Shown: positions 53,278-62,310 of the stretch, one piece after another | How positions within the stretch are numbered: position 1 is the first letter of the stretch | How the letters are laid out: every line of letters starts with the position of its first letter | Assembly: GCF_026339935.1 (NCBI RefSeq) | Contig: NZ_JAPEPX010000001.1 | Location: 6,227,501-6,291,500 of the forward strand | Direction: 5' to 3' | From: Streptomyces sp. NBC_01551 | GTDB taxonomy: Bacteria > Actinomycetota > Actinomycetes > Streptomycetales > Streptomycetaceae | DNA length: 64,000 nucleotides | Position numbers and translations under genes: made by a program | Notes under the pieces: model-generated | Seen by the model: only the letters and a program-made list of their open reading frames with translations | Told to the model about the DNA's origin: nothing | Databases searched by the model: none

Positions 53278-54204
53278 ATGACGCTCCTGCCGTCACCGGC
53301 AAAAGCAGTCCCCCCACCCCGCTCCCGTTCCCGTTCACGTGCACGTCGGAACGCCCTCGTCGGCTGGGGGTTCGCCGGACCGTTCGCAGCGGTGTTCGCC
53401 CTCGTCTTCCTGGCTCCCATCGGGTACGCGCTCTACCTCAGCCTGATGCGCGATCGGCTCATCGGCGGCACCTCCTTCGTCGGCGCGGACAACTATGCCC
53501 AAGCGCTGACCGATGCGCGGTTCTGGGAGGGATCGGCCCGGGTCGGGCTGTTCCTGCTCGTCCAGGTGCCTCTCATGCTGGGGATCGCGTTGCTCGTCGC
53601 GCTCGCCATCGACAGCGGCCGGCTGTACGGCAAGGCCTTCTTCAGGGTGGCCGTCTTCCTGCCCTACGCCGTACCGGCCGTGGTGGCCAGCCTGATGTGG
53701 GGGTTCATCTACGGCACCAGGTTCGGCCTGGTGGGCAACCTGAACGACGCGTTCGGCCTGGCCCTGCCGGATCCGCTCTCGCCCTCATGGGTGCTCGCCT
53801 CCATAGGCAACGTAGTGACCTGGGAGTTCGTCGGCTACAACACCTTGATCTTCTATGCCGCCCTCAAGGTGGTCCCGCGCTCCCTCTACGAGGCGGCCGC
53901 CATCGACGGCGCCGGGGAGTGGCGCATCGTCACCGCGATCAAACTCCCGGCCATCCGCAGCGCGGTGGTCATCGCGACGATCTTCTCGATCATCGGCAGC
54001 TTCCAGCTGTTCAACGAGCCCAACATTATGCAGAACCTCGCTCCCAACGCGATCACTACCGACTACACCCCGAACCTCTACACGTACTCGCTGGCCTTCT
54101 CCGGGCAGCAGCACAACTACGCGGCGACCATCGCCATCGTGATGGGCGTCCTCACCGCGGTCATCGCCTACGCGGTCCAGCTCCGCGGCATGCGGAAGGG
54201 CTGA
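53278..54204 (+). CDS. CUT1 sugar ABC transporter permease (MalF type)
   Basis: 308 residues, six membrane segments after an Arg/Ser-rich N-terminus. The coupling motif for the ATPase is EAAAIDGAGEWRIVTAIKLP. FNEPNIMQNLAPNAITTDYT is characteristic of oligosaccharide importers of this group. With the next gene it forms the membrane channel. It starts the importer operon, 98 bases after a LacI-type operator. Confidence 0.92.
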   Translation: MTLLPSPAKAVPPPRSRSRSRARRNALVGWGFAGPFAAVFALVFLAPIGYALYLSLMRDRLIGGTSFVGADNYAQALTDARFWEGSARVGLFLLVQVPLMLGIALLVALAIDSGRLYGKAFFRVAVFLPYAVPAVVASLMWGFIYGTRFGLVGNLNDAFGLALPDPLSPSWVLASIGNVVTWEFVGYNTLIFYAALKVVPRSLYEAAAIDGAGEWRIVTAIKLPAIRSAVVIATIFSIIGSFQLFNEPNIMQNLAPNAITTDYTPNLYTYSLAFSGQQHNYAATIAIVMGVLTAVIAYAVQLRGMRKG

Positions 54205-54208
54205 GCAC

Positions 54209-55216
54209 ATGATCACGGACCCCGCCGGTGTCTCCTCGGACACGAGGGAGCGCACCGCCCACTCCGGCGCGGACTCGAGCAGCGCCGCCACCGCCGGATC
54301 ACGCAGGCCCCCGGCCGCCGAACCGCCCTGCGCGGCTGCGCCGCGCCGCCGCCGACGGCCCCACACCCCGATCGACCCCAAGCCCAGCATCCCGCTGACC
54401 CTGGTCACCGGGCTGGTCCTCGTGTACACCCTGCTGCCTCTCGTGTGGTTGGCCGTCAACGCGACCAAGGACCAGGAGGACCTCCTCGACTCCTTCGGTC
54501 TGTGGCTCGGCAGGGACTTCCAGCTGTGGGACAACATCTCCCGCACGCTGACCTACGACGACGGCGCCTTCGTCCGCTGGACGCTGAACACACTGCTGTA
54601 CGTCGCGGCCGGCGCGGGCGGTGCGACGCTGCTCGCCGTGCTCGGCGGATACGCACTGGCCGTGTACGAGTTCCCGGGCCGCCGAGCCGTGTTCGCCGTC
54701 GTCATCGGGGCCGTGGCCGTCCCCGGCACGGCCCTCGCCGTCCCCACGTTCCTGATGTTCAGCGGCATGGGCCTGGCCAACACCCCCTGGGCAGTGATCG
54801 TCCCCTCCCTGGTCTCGCCCTTCGGGCTCTACCTGATGTGGGTGTTCACCGCGGAAGCGGTACCTTCCGAACTGCTCGAAGCCGCCCGCATCGACGGCGC
54901 CGGCGAGCTGCGCATCTTTTTCAGGATCGCCCTGCCGCTGCTGATGCCGGGAACCGTCACGGTGCTGCTCTTCTCGATGGTCGCGACCTGGAACAACTAC
55001 TTCCTGCCGCTGATCATGATCAAGGATCCGGACTGGTACCCGCTCACTCTCGGTCTCAACGCGTGGAGCGCCCAGGCCAGGACCGCGGGCGGCGAGCCCG
55101 TGTTCGACCTCATCATCACCGGATCCCTGCTCACCATCGCGCCGATCGTCGTCATCTTCCTCCTGCTCCAGCGCTACTGGCAGTCAGGTCTGGCCGCCGG
55201 CAGCGTCAAGGAGTGA
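54209..55216 (+). CDS. CUT1 sugar ABC transporter permease (MalG type)
   Basis: 335 residues. A long Ala/Arg/Pro-rich cytoplasmic N-terminus of about 60 residues precedes six membrane segments. The EAA loop is LLEAARIDGAGELRIFFRIA, and the ending is WQSGLAAGSVKE. It begins four bases after the first permease gene. No ATPase gene is in the operon, so a shared MsiK-type ATPase encoded elsewhere is the likely motor, as is common in Streptomyces. Confidence 0.92.
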   Translation: MITDPAGVSSDTRERTAHSGADSSSAATAGSRRPPAAEPPCAAAPRRRRRPHTPIDPKPSIPLTLVTGLVLVYTLLPLVWLAVNATKDQEDLLDSFGLWLGRDFQLWDNISRTLTYDDGAFVRWTLNTLLYVAAGAGGATLLAVLGGYALAVYEFPGRRAVFAVVIGAVAVPGTALAVPTFLMFSGMGLANTPWAVIVPSLVSPFGLYLMWVFTAEAVPSELLEAARIDGAGELRIFFRIALPLLMPGTVTVLLFSMVATWNNYFLPLIMIKDPDWYPLTLGLNAWSAQARTAGGEPVFDLIITGSLLTIAPIVVIFLLLQRYWQSGLAAGSVKE

Positions 55217-55280
55217 CACGCCCGGCTCCGTGCTTCGTACCGACCCACCTCGTCCGCACACCGAATCAGGAGCACCACCG

Positions 55281-56612
55281 ATGAGAACGAACAGCCGCCA
55301 CCGGATCTTCGCCGCCGTCGCCGCGACGTGCGCCCTGGCTCTCGGCGCCACCGCCTGCGGTTCGCCGGACCCGGGGGCCGGCGGTTCCGCGAAGGACGTG
55401 GCGTCAGCACTCGAAGCCGGAGGCAAGGTGACGGTGTGGGCGTGGGAGCCCACGCTGAAGAAGGTGGCCGCCGAGTTCGAGAAGAAGTATCCGAAGGTGG
55501 ACATCGAGCTCGTCAACGCGGGCACGGGCGACAAGCAGTACACCGCGCTGCAGAACGCCGTCGCAGCCGGCTCGGGAGCCCCGGACGTGGCCCAGGTCGA
55601 GTACTACGCCGTCGGCCAGTTCGCCATCGGCAAATCCTTGGAGGAGCTCTCCCCCTACGGCGCATCCGCCCATGACCAGGCCTTCACCACCGGTCCTTGG
55701 AGCGCCGTCAAGTACGGCAAGGGGATCTACGCCCTCCCCATGGACTCCGGCCCCATGGCGCTGTTCTACAACAAGAAGGTCTTCGACCGGCACGGCATCG
55801 CCGTCCCCACCACCTGGGACGAGTACGTCGAAGCGGCGCGCGCCCTGCACAAGGCGGACCCGAAGCTCTACATCACGAACGACACCGGGGACGCCGGCGC
55901 CACGACCAGCCTGATCTGGCAGGCGGGCGGACGCCCGTACAAGGTGGAGGGCACCGAGATCGGCATCGACTTCGGTGACACCGGCACGGCCCGGTACACG
56001 GGTACCTGGCAGAAGCTCATCGACGAGCGACTGCTCGCGCCGGTCACCTCCTGGAGCGACGAGTGGTACAAGGGTCTGTCGGACGGCAGCATCGCCACCC
56101 TGTCCACAGGCGGCTGGATGCCCGCCAACTTCGCCTCGGGTGCACCCGCCGCGTCGGGGGACTGGCGCGTGGCACCCCTCCCGCAGTGGACCAAGGGGGC
56201 CAAGGCGGGTGCGGAGAACGGGGGCAGCTCCCTCGCCGTGCCGAAGGCGTCGAAGAACAAGGCGCTGGCCTACGCCTTCATCGAGTACGCGACCACGGGG
56301 GCCGGCGCCACGGCCCGCGTCTTTGAGGGCGCCTTCCCCGCCACGCGGGCCGACCTGGAATCGTCGGCCTTCCTGGACACGCCGTTCCCCTACTTCGGGG
56401 GCCAGCAGGCCAACCGGATCCTGGCCGACGCGGCCCGTGACGTCGGCGCGGGCTGGTCGTACCTGCCGTACCAGGTGTACGCGAACTCCGTCTTCAACGA
56501 CACCGTCGGCAAGGCGTACGTCTCCTCGACGACCCTGACCCAGGGGCTGGAGGCCTGGCGGGCCACAAGCGCCAAGTACGGCACGGACCAAGGGTTCACC
56601 GTCGCCGAATAG
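55281..56612 (+). CDS. CUT1 sugar ABC transporter substrate-binding lipoprotein
   Basis: 443 residues with AGGAGCACC before the ATG. The lipobox is ALGATAC-G. The body is type II binding protein: KVTVWAWEPTLKKVAAEFEK, APDVAQVEYYAVGQFAIGK, YALPMDSGPMALFYNKKVFD, STGGWMPANFASG. It should bind galacto-oligosaccharides released outside the cell; the ligand is inferred from the shared operator with galactanase genes. The binding protein comes last in the operon, whereas it is often first. Confidence 0.92.
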   Translation: MRTNSRHRIFAAVAATCALALGATACGSPDPGAGGSAKDVASALEAGGKVTVWAWEPTLKKVAAEFEKKYPKVDIELVNAGTGDKQYTALQNAVAAGSGAPDVAQVEYYAVGQFAIGKSLEELSPYGASAHDQAFTTGPWSAVKYGKGIYALPMDSGPMALFYNKKVFDRHGIAVPTTWDEYVEAARALHKADPKLYITNDTGDAGATTSLIWQAGGRPYKVEGTEIGIDFGDTGTARYTGTWQKLIDERLLAPVTSWSDEWYKGLSDGSIATLSTGGWMPANFASGAPAASGDWRVAPLPQWTKGAKAGAENGGSSLAVPKASKNKALAYAFIEYATTGAGATARVFEGAFPATRADLESSAFLDTPFPYFGGQQANRILADAARDVGAGWSYLPYQVYANSVFNDTVGKAYVSSTTLTQGLEAWRATSAKYGTDQGFTVAE

Positions 56613-56625
56613 CGAGCACAGGCGG

Positions 56626-57003
56626 TCAGCCGCCCTGGCCGGCGCTTCCGATCGGGCCGACCTTGACCGGGGAGCCGCTGCCGTCCGTGACGGGCAGGGT
56701 GGCGGCGCCCGGCCAGGTGAGGGTGACCGACTTCGTCTCGTCCGGCGGGGTCACCACCAGCCCCGTGATGCGGACGCCGGAGCCGCCCGAGGTGTTGAGC
56801 GGGCAGTTGACGCCGAAGGAGACCGCCGCCCCCTTCTTCAGGACGGCCGGGCCGGGGTGCTCGCCGCTGCGCTTCGCGGAGAGCGGCCCCGCGTTGCCGA
56901 TGGTGCTGTCGATCGCCGTGATCTCCAGGTCGTCGGTGCGGCACTTGCCGGCCTTGCCGTTCTCGGTGGAGCCCGCCCCGGCGGCAGGGCGGGTGTCAGC
57001 AGT
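56626..57003 (-). pseudogene. DUF4232-like remnant with internal deletion
   Basis: The minus-strand frame has CRTDDLEITAIDSTIGNAGP, then KKGAAVSFGVNCPLNTSGGS, a GVRITGLVVTPPDETKS block and a closing stretch ending GSAGQGG. This resembles the secreted DUF4232 domain, but about 30 residues that normally follow the first beta strand are missing. The N-terminus lacks a signal peptide and runs into the end of the ATP-grasp gene at 56996. It is best read as a truncated gene trapped behind that cluster. Confidence 0.6.
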
Positions 57004-58384
57004 CGCCGCCGTGGAAGACGCAGCCGACCGTGGCACCGCTGCCCATGCTGACGACCCCCACGGCCGGATCGGTGCTGCCCCGTACGAAGCCTCCGGCGTA
57101 GCCGTCGTCGTCGGCGCTGCGTGCGCCCAGGTAGATGCCCCAGTTGAGGAAGAGTTCCTGCGAGCCGCCGGCGCTGTCGGGAAACGGCTCGGAGGCGGGA
57201 CGTACCCGGCGCTGGAGCACGAACGGGCCGTTCATCGCCGAGGTGACCTCGTGCTCCCACTCCGTCGGGTCGGCCTTCCAGCCGGCGGTGATTCCCTTGC
57301 CGCCGTGCAGCAGCGTCGGCTTCAGGATCAGCTCGTGCTGGTGGGCCAGGGCGTGGGCGAGCACGTCGACCTGGGAGCCACCCGGGTCCGTGACGCGTGG
57401 GCGTACGTACCGCGTCCACGGCAGGAGCCGGTCGACGCACGCCAGTTCGGCGGCGTCGAACAGGGCACGGTGCCGCTCGTCGGAGAGCATCGCCAGGGTG
57501 CCCTTGTTGCCGTACAGCTCGGCGTCCAGCCGGCTGAACAGTCCTGCTCTGCCTTGCTCGACCGCGACCAGCAACGGCTCCAGCTGGGCCGCGGACGCGG
57601 GATCGGTGAGGTCCTCGGGCAGGAAGTACCGGAAGACGACGTCGACGGCCCGGCCCGAGACCGTTGGACGGCCGTTCGGGTACGTGAACTCGCCGAGGTC
57701 GCAGGCGATCCCCTCGACTCCGTAGTCGGCCAGCTTCGCGGCGAACACCTGCAACCGGGGCCCTACGACGGCGAAGTTCTCCACCGTGTCCACCACGGCG
57801 ACGACGGGTGCCCGGCCGGCGGGGATGGTCGCGGCGCACTCGGCGTACATGGTCCGCACCATGTGGCCCAGCGTGTCCTGGTAGCGGAGCCCGTGCCGGC
57901 GTACGAACCCGTCGAGCGGCGGGTACGCCAGCATCGCCCGGTTGATGTCCGCGTTCTCGAAGCCGCCGAGCGCGCTGGTGATGTTGAATTCGAGGAGTTT
58001 GAACTCCGTGCCGTCGTGATAGAGGTCGGCCCGCCCCAGCGGGAGGAGTGACCCGGTCCGGGCGCTGCGCGTGATCAGCGCGGATTGCAGGGGATCCATG
58101 CCGACTGTCGACGCCAGCGCTGTGAGGCTGCCGTCGAACAGCCGCTCCGGCAGCGAGCGCAGCAGCTCGTAGACCGCGTGGAGGTCTGCGACGACCGTCC
58201 GGCGCTCGGTCTCGCTGAGGAAGGCGGGGCCGTTCAGGAACCGGTCCTGGTACGCCAGCGCGAGTGCGGCCGATTCCCGGGCGGCGGCCGTCGGGTGGTC
58301 CGTCGACGCGTGCCGCGCGAGCTCCTCCCCGTACGCGCGGCCCAAGCGTGATCTGGGCGCCTTGGGCAGGCTCGTGGTCGTCAT
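56996..58384 (-). CDS. Glutathionylspermidine-synthase-like ATP-grasp ligase (copy 1)
   Basis: 462 residues from the ATG at 58384. No signal peptide. The Mg-binding E-x-N motif comes early, E132-F-N134 in KLLEFNITSALGG, and the nucleotide-contacting lysine comes late, K355 in LILKPTLLHGGKGI, with GNKGTLAML between. This order is that of the rearranged ATP-grasp fold of glutathionylspermidine synthase and eukaryotic glutathione synthetase. Such enzymes join a carboxylate to an amine through an acyl phosphate. It is related to the protein at 62297 (LLPWTRYVRPRVTD against YLPWTRILSDRKTD). The substrates are unknown. It lies 112 bases downstream of the exporter gene on the same strand. Confidence 0.82.
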   Translation of the reverse strand: MTTTSLPKAPRSRLGRAYGEELARHASTDHPTAAARESAALALAYQDRFLNGPAFLSETERRTVVADLHAVYELLRSLPERLFDGSLTALASTVGMDPLQSALITRSARTGSLLPLGRADLYHDGTEFKLLEFNITSALGGFENADINRAMLAYPPLDGFVRRHGLRYQDTLGHMVRTMYAECAATIPAGRAPVVAVVDTVENFAVVGPRLQVFAAKLADYGVEGIACDLGEFTYPNGRPTVSGRAVDVVFRYFLPEDLTDPASAAQLEPLLVAVEQGRAGLFSRLDAELYGNKGTLAMLSDERHRALFDAAELACVDRLLPWTRYVRPRVTDPGGSQVDVLAHALAHQHELILKPTLLHGGKGITAGWKADPTEWEHEVTSAMNGPFVLQRRVRPASEPFPDSAGGSQELFLNWGIYLGARSADDDGYAGGFVRGSTDPAVGVVSMGSGATVGCVFHGGDC

Positions 58385-58496
58385 TGCATGTCCTTTCCGA
58401 AGCGGAACGCGGGTCGGGAACGGGTCCGGTACCGGCCGGTACTGGTCCGGTACGGCGCCGGCGTGACGCGGCGCCGGGCGTCGGCTGCCCGCCCGC

Positions 58497-59777
58497 TCAG
58501 TCCGTGTCCGCCGGTCGCGGAGTCGGTGCGGTGCTGCTCTGCTCGGCGCGAGTGATCCACTGGCGGCGGGCGCCCATGAGGAGCGCCACCGCGACGAGGG
58601 CCATGGCGACCGCCCCGATGCCGAACACGGCGCGGGTGCCGACCTCGGCGGCGACGATGCCACCGGCCGCCGCACCGACGGGCAGTCCGCCCCAGGCGAT
58701 GAGCCGGTACACGCTGTTGGCCCGCCCGAGCAGGTGCTGCGGCACCAGGGTCTGCCGCAGGACGACCACGACGACGTTCCACGTCACGGTCCCGCACGCG
58801 AAGATCGCGAGGGCCGCTCCGGCCGCGTACACCGAGGGCACGGCGGCCAGGATCGTCTCGCTCGTGGCGATCAGCGCGGCGGTGGCGACCAGCGCCCCTT
58901 CCCGGCCGAGGCGTTCGGTGAGGGCGGGGGCGAATCGTGAGGAGACGACGGCTCCCACGGCTTGGCAGGCGAGCAGGGCGCCGTACCCGAACGGGCCGAG
59001 GTGGAGTTCCTTCCCGCTGTACACCACGAGCACGGCGAGCATCGCGTTCCCGGCCAGGTTGATCAGACAGGACACCAGGGCGAGGCTGCGCAACAGGTGG
59101 TGGGAGAACAGCCACTTGGCGCCGGCCAGCATCTCCGACATCACGCCGGCCCTGTCCGGTGCGCGCTCGATCGGCCGGGTGCCGCGGATGCGGCTGACCA
59201 GTACGGCGGAGCACAGGAAGGTGGCCGCGTCCACGCCGAACGGCAGGGCCACCGCCACACCGAACATCAGCGCGCCGAGGAGCGGGCCGACGAAACCGGT
59301 GCCGGCCTCCTGCGCGGCCATGATGCGGGCGTTGGCGGTGGCGAGCCCGGCCTGCGGGGTGATGAACGGGACGAGTACCTGGGCGGCGTTGCGGGAGAGG
59401 ACTTCGCCGACGCCGAGCAGGAACATGCACACGTAGAGCAGTGGCAGCCCACCCCAGCCACCGAGGATCCCGAGGGCGAGCACCGAGAGCAGGACGGCGC
59501 GGGCGATGTCGACGCGCACCATCATCTTCCGGATGTCGACGCGGTCGACCAGCAGCCCCGCCGGGATGCCGAACAGGATGAACGGCACGGTGACGGCGAC
59601 CGAGGCCGCGCCGATCAGGCGGGGGTCGTCGGTCAGCCGGGTGGCCAGTAGGGGGGCGGCGGCGATCGTGGCCCCGTCGCCGAGCGAGGAGACGGCGGCG
59701 GACCACCACAGTTGGGAGAAGTCACGCCCCAGACGCGGCTGTTGCGAGCCGACCTTGGCAGTTGTCGATGCGCTCAT
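58497..59777 (-). CDS. MFS transporter, probable exporter
   Basis: 426 residues from the ATG at 59777, about 12 membrane segments. Typical MFS blocks are FSQLWWSAAVSSLGDGATIA at the start, GIPAGLLVDRVDIRKMMVRVD as the motif A region, and LLGRANSVYRLIAWGGLPVG in the second half. The pattern is that of the MFS_3/enterobactin-exporter-like group. It is likely to export the product of the surrounding biosynthetic genes. It is divergent from the oxygenase/PLP-enzyme operon. A longer start at 60128 was rejected because its extension is Arg/Pro-rich and not coding-like. Confidence 0.9.
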   Translation of the reverse strand: MSASTTAKVGSQQPRLGRDFSQLWWSAAVSSLGDGATIAAAPLLATRLTDDPRLIGAASVAVTVPFILFGIPAGLLVDRVDIRKMMVRVDIARAVLLSVLALGILGGWGGLPLLYVCMFLLGVGEVLSRNAAQVLVPFITPQAGLATANARIMAAQEAGTGFVGPLLGALMFGVAVALPFGVDAATFLCSAVLVSRIRGTRPIERAPDRAGVMSEMLAGAKWLFSHHLLRSLALVSCLINLAGNAMLAVLVVYSGKELHLGPFGYGALLACQAVGAVVSSRFAPALTERLGREGALVATAALIATSETILAAVPSVYAAGAALAIFACGTVTWNVVVVVLRQTLVPQHLLGRANSVYRLIAWGGLPVGAAAGGIVAAEVGTRAVFGIGAVAMALVAVALLMGARRQWITRAEQSSTAPTPRPADTD

Positions 59778-60184
59778 GACGCCACGTGGCAGCGCAGCAG
59801 GCAGTCCATTGCCTCCCCCTTCGATATGCGGTCGCGTTGTCGACGCCCCATCAGCCCGTCGTCGCTCGCCGAGGCCCGTACGGTCAGGAGCCCGGGATTG
59901 CCGAGGATAGTCGGCGTCCGCGGCGGCGTCGAGGAAAAGATCAGGTCCGTCGGGAGGCAGTGCACCTGTCGCGTCCGGCGCCCGGGGTGGACGGGAGGAG
60001 CACCTTCGAGGATGATCAAATGGCTTGCGGCCGACGGGGGTTGTGTCCTTCGGTCTTTTGAATGCCTTCCGGGCAGACCGCGCGCGGGCCCTCGAACCGG
60101 ACGCGATGCGGCGGAGTTGAGCGTCCACAGGACCGACGGCCGATGGGGCATGTGATCCGGCCTTTCAGAGGGTGGAGAAACGAC
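59778..60184. promoter_or_regulatory. Divergent promoter region of the putative biosynthetic cluster
   Basis: It separates the MFS/ATP-grasp unit from the oxygenase/PLP/ATP-grasp unit. No gene supported. Two AT-richer patches (59925-59945 and 60010-60065) are likely promoter sites. No pathway-specific regulator gene is present in the window, and I see no clear palindrome. Confidence 0.35.
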
Positions 60185-61051
60185 ATGGCAGTACCGGACG
60201 GTGTATCCGATGCGAACGGGACGGCGGGCGTGGAGGTCACCCGCATGTCGTTCGACGCATTCATGGCCGTCGGCCCCCGGGGGCTGTACAAGGCCGACCG
60301 ACCCGTGGTGGTCAAGCTGCCGAGCACCGTGCAGGGACTCGGCCGGGACGAAGTGGCGGCGCGCCTGGCCGAGATGACCGTCACCCTCTTCACCGAGCCG
60401 GGCGACAAGAACCACCCGGGGCGCTGGGAGACACGGGACATCAAGCTCCGCGAGTTCTTCGCGGACGAACGGCACTTGGCCAGTGCGGACACCTGGCACC
60501 GGGTGGTGTCGAACATCCGCGGCAATGCGGCCGACGTGAACGCCGTCGTCGGCTTCGACGCCGAGGAGTTCTTCGGCTACGGCAAATCCCTGTACGCGGC
60601 CAACCTGTGGATCAGCCACCGCGGAGTGTTCACCAAGAACCACTTCGACGAGTTCGAGAACTTCAACATCGCGCTCGAGGGACGCAAGCGGTTCATCATC
60701 GCTCCGCCCGGCGTGCGGGCCTACTACCCGAGGTCCGTACTGCGCGGGTTCGGGGACAAGTCCGAGGTGGTCGACCTCGACGACGCCGACCTGTTGCGCT
60801 ACCCGAGGATCGCGGCGAAGCTCGCCCAGCGCCGTGACTTCGTCCTTGAGCCGGGTCACATGCTCTACCTGCCGCTCGGCTGGTGGCACCAGGCCGAGTC
60901 GCTGGACGAGATGAACATCAACGTCAATTTCTGGCTCAAGTCCAAGAAGATCCTCCGCAGGCCGCACGTGCTCGGCGTCGCGCTGTACACGTACGCCTAC
61001 CGGAGGGCCAAGGGCGTCTACAGCTACCAGCCCACCGAGGTGAACTCCTGA
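60185..61051 (+). CDS. JmjC/cupin-like Fe(II)-dependent oxygenase
   Basis: 288 residues with GGAG before the ATG. The cupin_8/JmjC signature is clear: H153-F-D155 in FTKNHFDEFENFNIALEGRK with the lysine of KRFII, and the distal H235 in YLPLGWWHQAES, 80 residues on. These would hold Fe(II), with 2-oxoglutarate the expected co-substrate. It probably hydroxylates or desaturates a pathway intermediate. First gene of a three-gene operon; its stop shares a base with the next start. Confidence 0.87.
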   Translation: MAVPDGVSDANGTAGVEVTRMSFDAFMAVGPRGLYKADRPVVVKLPSTVQGLGRDEVAARLAEMTVTLFTEPGDKNHPGRWETRDIKLREFFADERHLASADTWHRVVSNIRGNAADVNAVVGFDAEEFFGYGKSLYAANLWISHRGVFTKNHFDEFENFNIALEGRKRFIIAPPGVRAYYPRSVLRGFGDKSEVVDLDDADLLRYPRIAAKLAQRRDFVLEPGHMLYLPLGWWHQAESLDEMNINVNFWLKSKKILRRPHVLGVALYTYAYRRAKGVYSYQPTEVNS

Positions 61052-62310
61052 TGAGCGAGCGCAAGACCATCACCCCGACCCACCGGTACCGCAACAACGA
61101 CCGGCTGATCGGGGTCGGCAACGCCTTCTGGAACACGTCCTACGAGCAAGGGGTCGCCGGCATAGTCGGCGACCTCGAGGACGGCGTGTTCCACATGCCC
61201 GACGGACACGAGTTCGTCAACTTCACGGTCTGCTCCTACCTGGACCTCGACACCCACCCCAAGGTCATCGACGGTGCGGTCGCGTCACTGCGCCGCTTCG
61301 GCGTGCTGGACCACTGCATCCCCCGCACCCGTGTCCAGACTCCGGTGCTGCTGGAGCTGGAGGAGTCGCTGGGCGAGCTGTTCGGCGCGATGGTGATCAG
61401 CGCGATCTCCACCGCGGCGGCCAGCACCGGCCTGCTTCCCGTGATCGCCTCGGGGCACCTCGGCAACGGCACCCGGCCGCTGATGGTCTTCGACAAGAAC
61501 GCCCATGTCTCGATGGCCAATGCCAAACCGAGCTGCGCCGACGAGACCGAGGTCGTGAGCTGCCGCCACCACGACCTCGACTTCCTCAAGGACATGTGCC
61601 GCACCTACGAACGCGTCTGCTACGTGGTGGACGGCTCGGACAGCCTCGGCGGCTACGCGCCCGTCGAGGAGTTGGCCGAACTCCAGGAGAAGTACAACCT
61701 CCTGGTCTTCTACGACGACTCGCACTCGCTGTCCGCCTACGGTGAGCGCGGCATCGGCTACGTACGCTCGCACTCCCCGGTGCTGGACGAGCGGACCATC
61801 ACCGTGGCGACCCTGAGCAAGGGTTTCGGAGCCGGCGGCACGGCGATCCTGCTCGACGGCTACCCCGAGCAGACGCGGCGGCTCATCGAACGGTTCGCGG
61901 GCCCGCTGGGCTACTCGCAGAAGATGAACGCCGCCGCGGTCGGTGCGGCCCTCGCCTCCGCCGAGATCCACCGCACCGAGGAACTCACCCGGCTGCAGGG
62001 GCGCCTGCGGTCCAACATCGCGCTGTTCGACTCGCTGGTGGCGACCGAGCAGTCCGGCAGCACGTACCCGATCCGGGTGGTGCCGATGACCGACGAGACG
62101 GTCGTCGACGGCGCCAAGCAGGTCTTCGCGGCCGGCTTCTACACCTCGCCGGTGTTCTTCCCGATCGTCGCCCGCGGCACCGCCGGACTGCGAGTGATGC
62201 TGCGGGCCGGCCAGACCGAGGAGCAGATCAAGCGGCTCTGCTCCGCGCTGGTCAAGGCCGGGGCGCGCCCGGCGACAACAAGGGAGGGAGTGTCGGATGG
62301 ACACGCATGA
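61051..62310 (+). CDS. Alpha-oxoamine-synthase-like PLP enzyme (KBL/AONS/SPT family)
   Basis: 419 residues. Fold-type I aminotransferase family: FTVCSYLDLDTHPKVIDGAV, a CIPRTRVQTPVLLELEESLG region (usual SGGTR altered), PLP contacts D222 and H225 in FYDDSHSLSAYGERG, and the PLP lysine K257 in ATLSKGFGAGG. Family members condense an amino acid with an acyl-CoA or acyl carrier protein, losing CO2. The missing SG-S-R form of the substrate loop hints at an unusual substrate. The gene overlaps the oxygenase stop by one base and the ATP-grasp start by 14 bases. Confidence 0.9.
   Translation: MSERKTITPTHRYRNNDRLIGVGNAFWNTSYEQGVAGIVGDLEDGVFHMPDGHEFVNFTVCSYLDLDTHPKVIDGAVASLRRFGVLDHCIPRTRVQTPVLLELEESLGELFGAMVISAISTAAASTGLLPVIASGHLGNGTRPLMVFDKNAHVSMANAKPSCADETEVVSCRHHDLDFLKDMCRTYERVCYVVDGSDSLGGYAPVEELAELQEKYNLLVFYDDSHSLSAYGERGIGYVRSHSPVLDERTITVATLSKGFGAGGTAILLDGYPEQTRRLIERFAGPLGYSQKMNAAAVGAALASAEIHRTEELTRLQGRLRSNIALFDSLVATEQSGSTYPIRVVPMTDETVVDGAKQVFAAGFYTSPVFFPIVARGTAGLRVMLRAGQTEEQIKRLCSALVKAGARPATTREGVSDGHA

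Noticed and set aside
59777..60128. Extended N-terminus of the MFS transporter
   Set aside because: The added 117 residues are Arg/Pro/Ala-rich and precede a normal MFS start at 59777.
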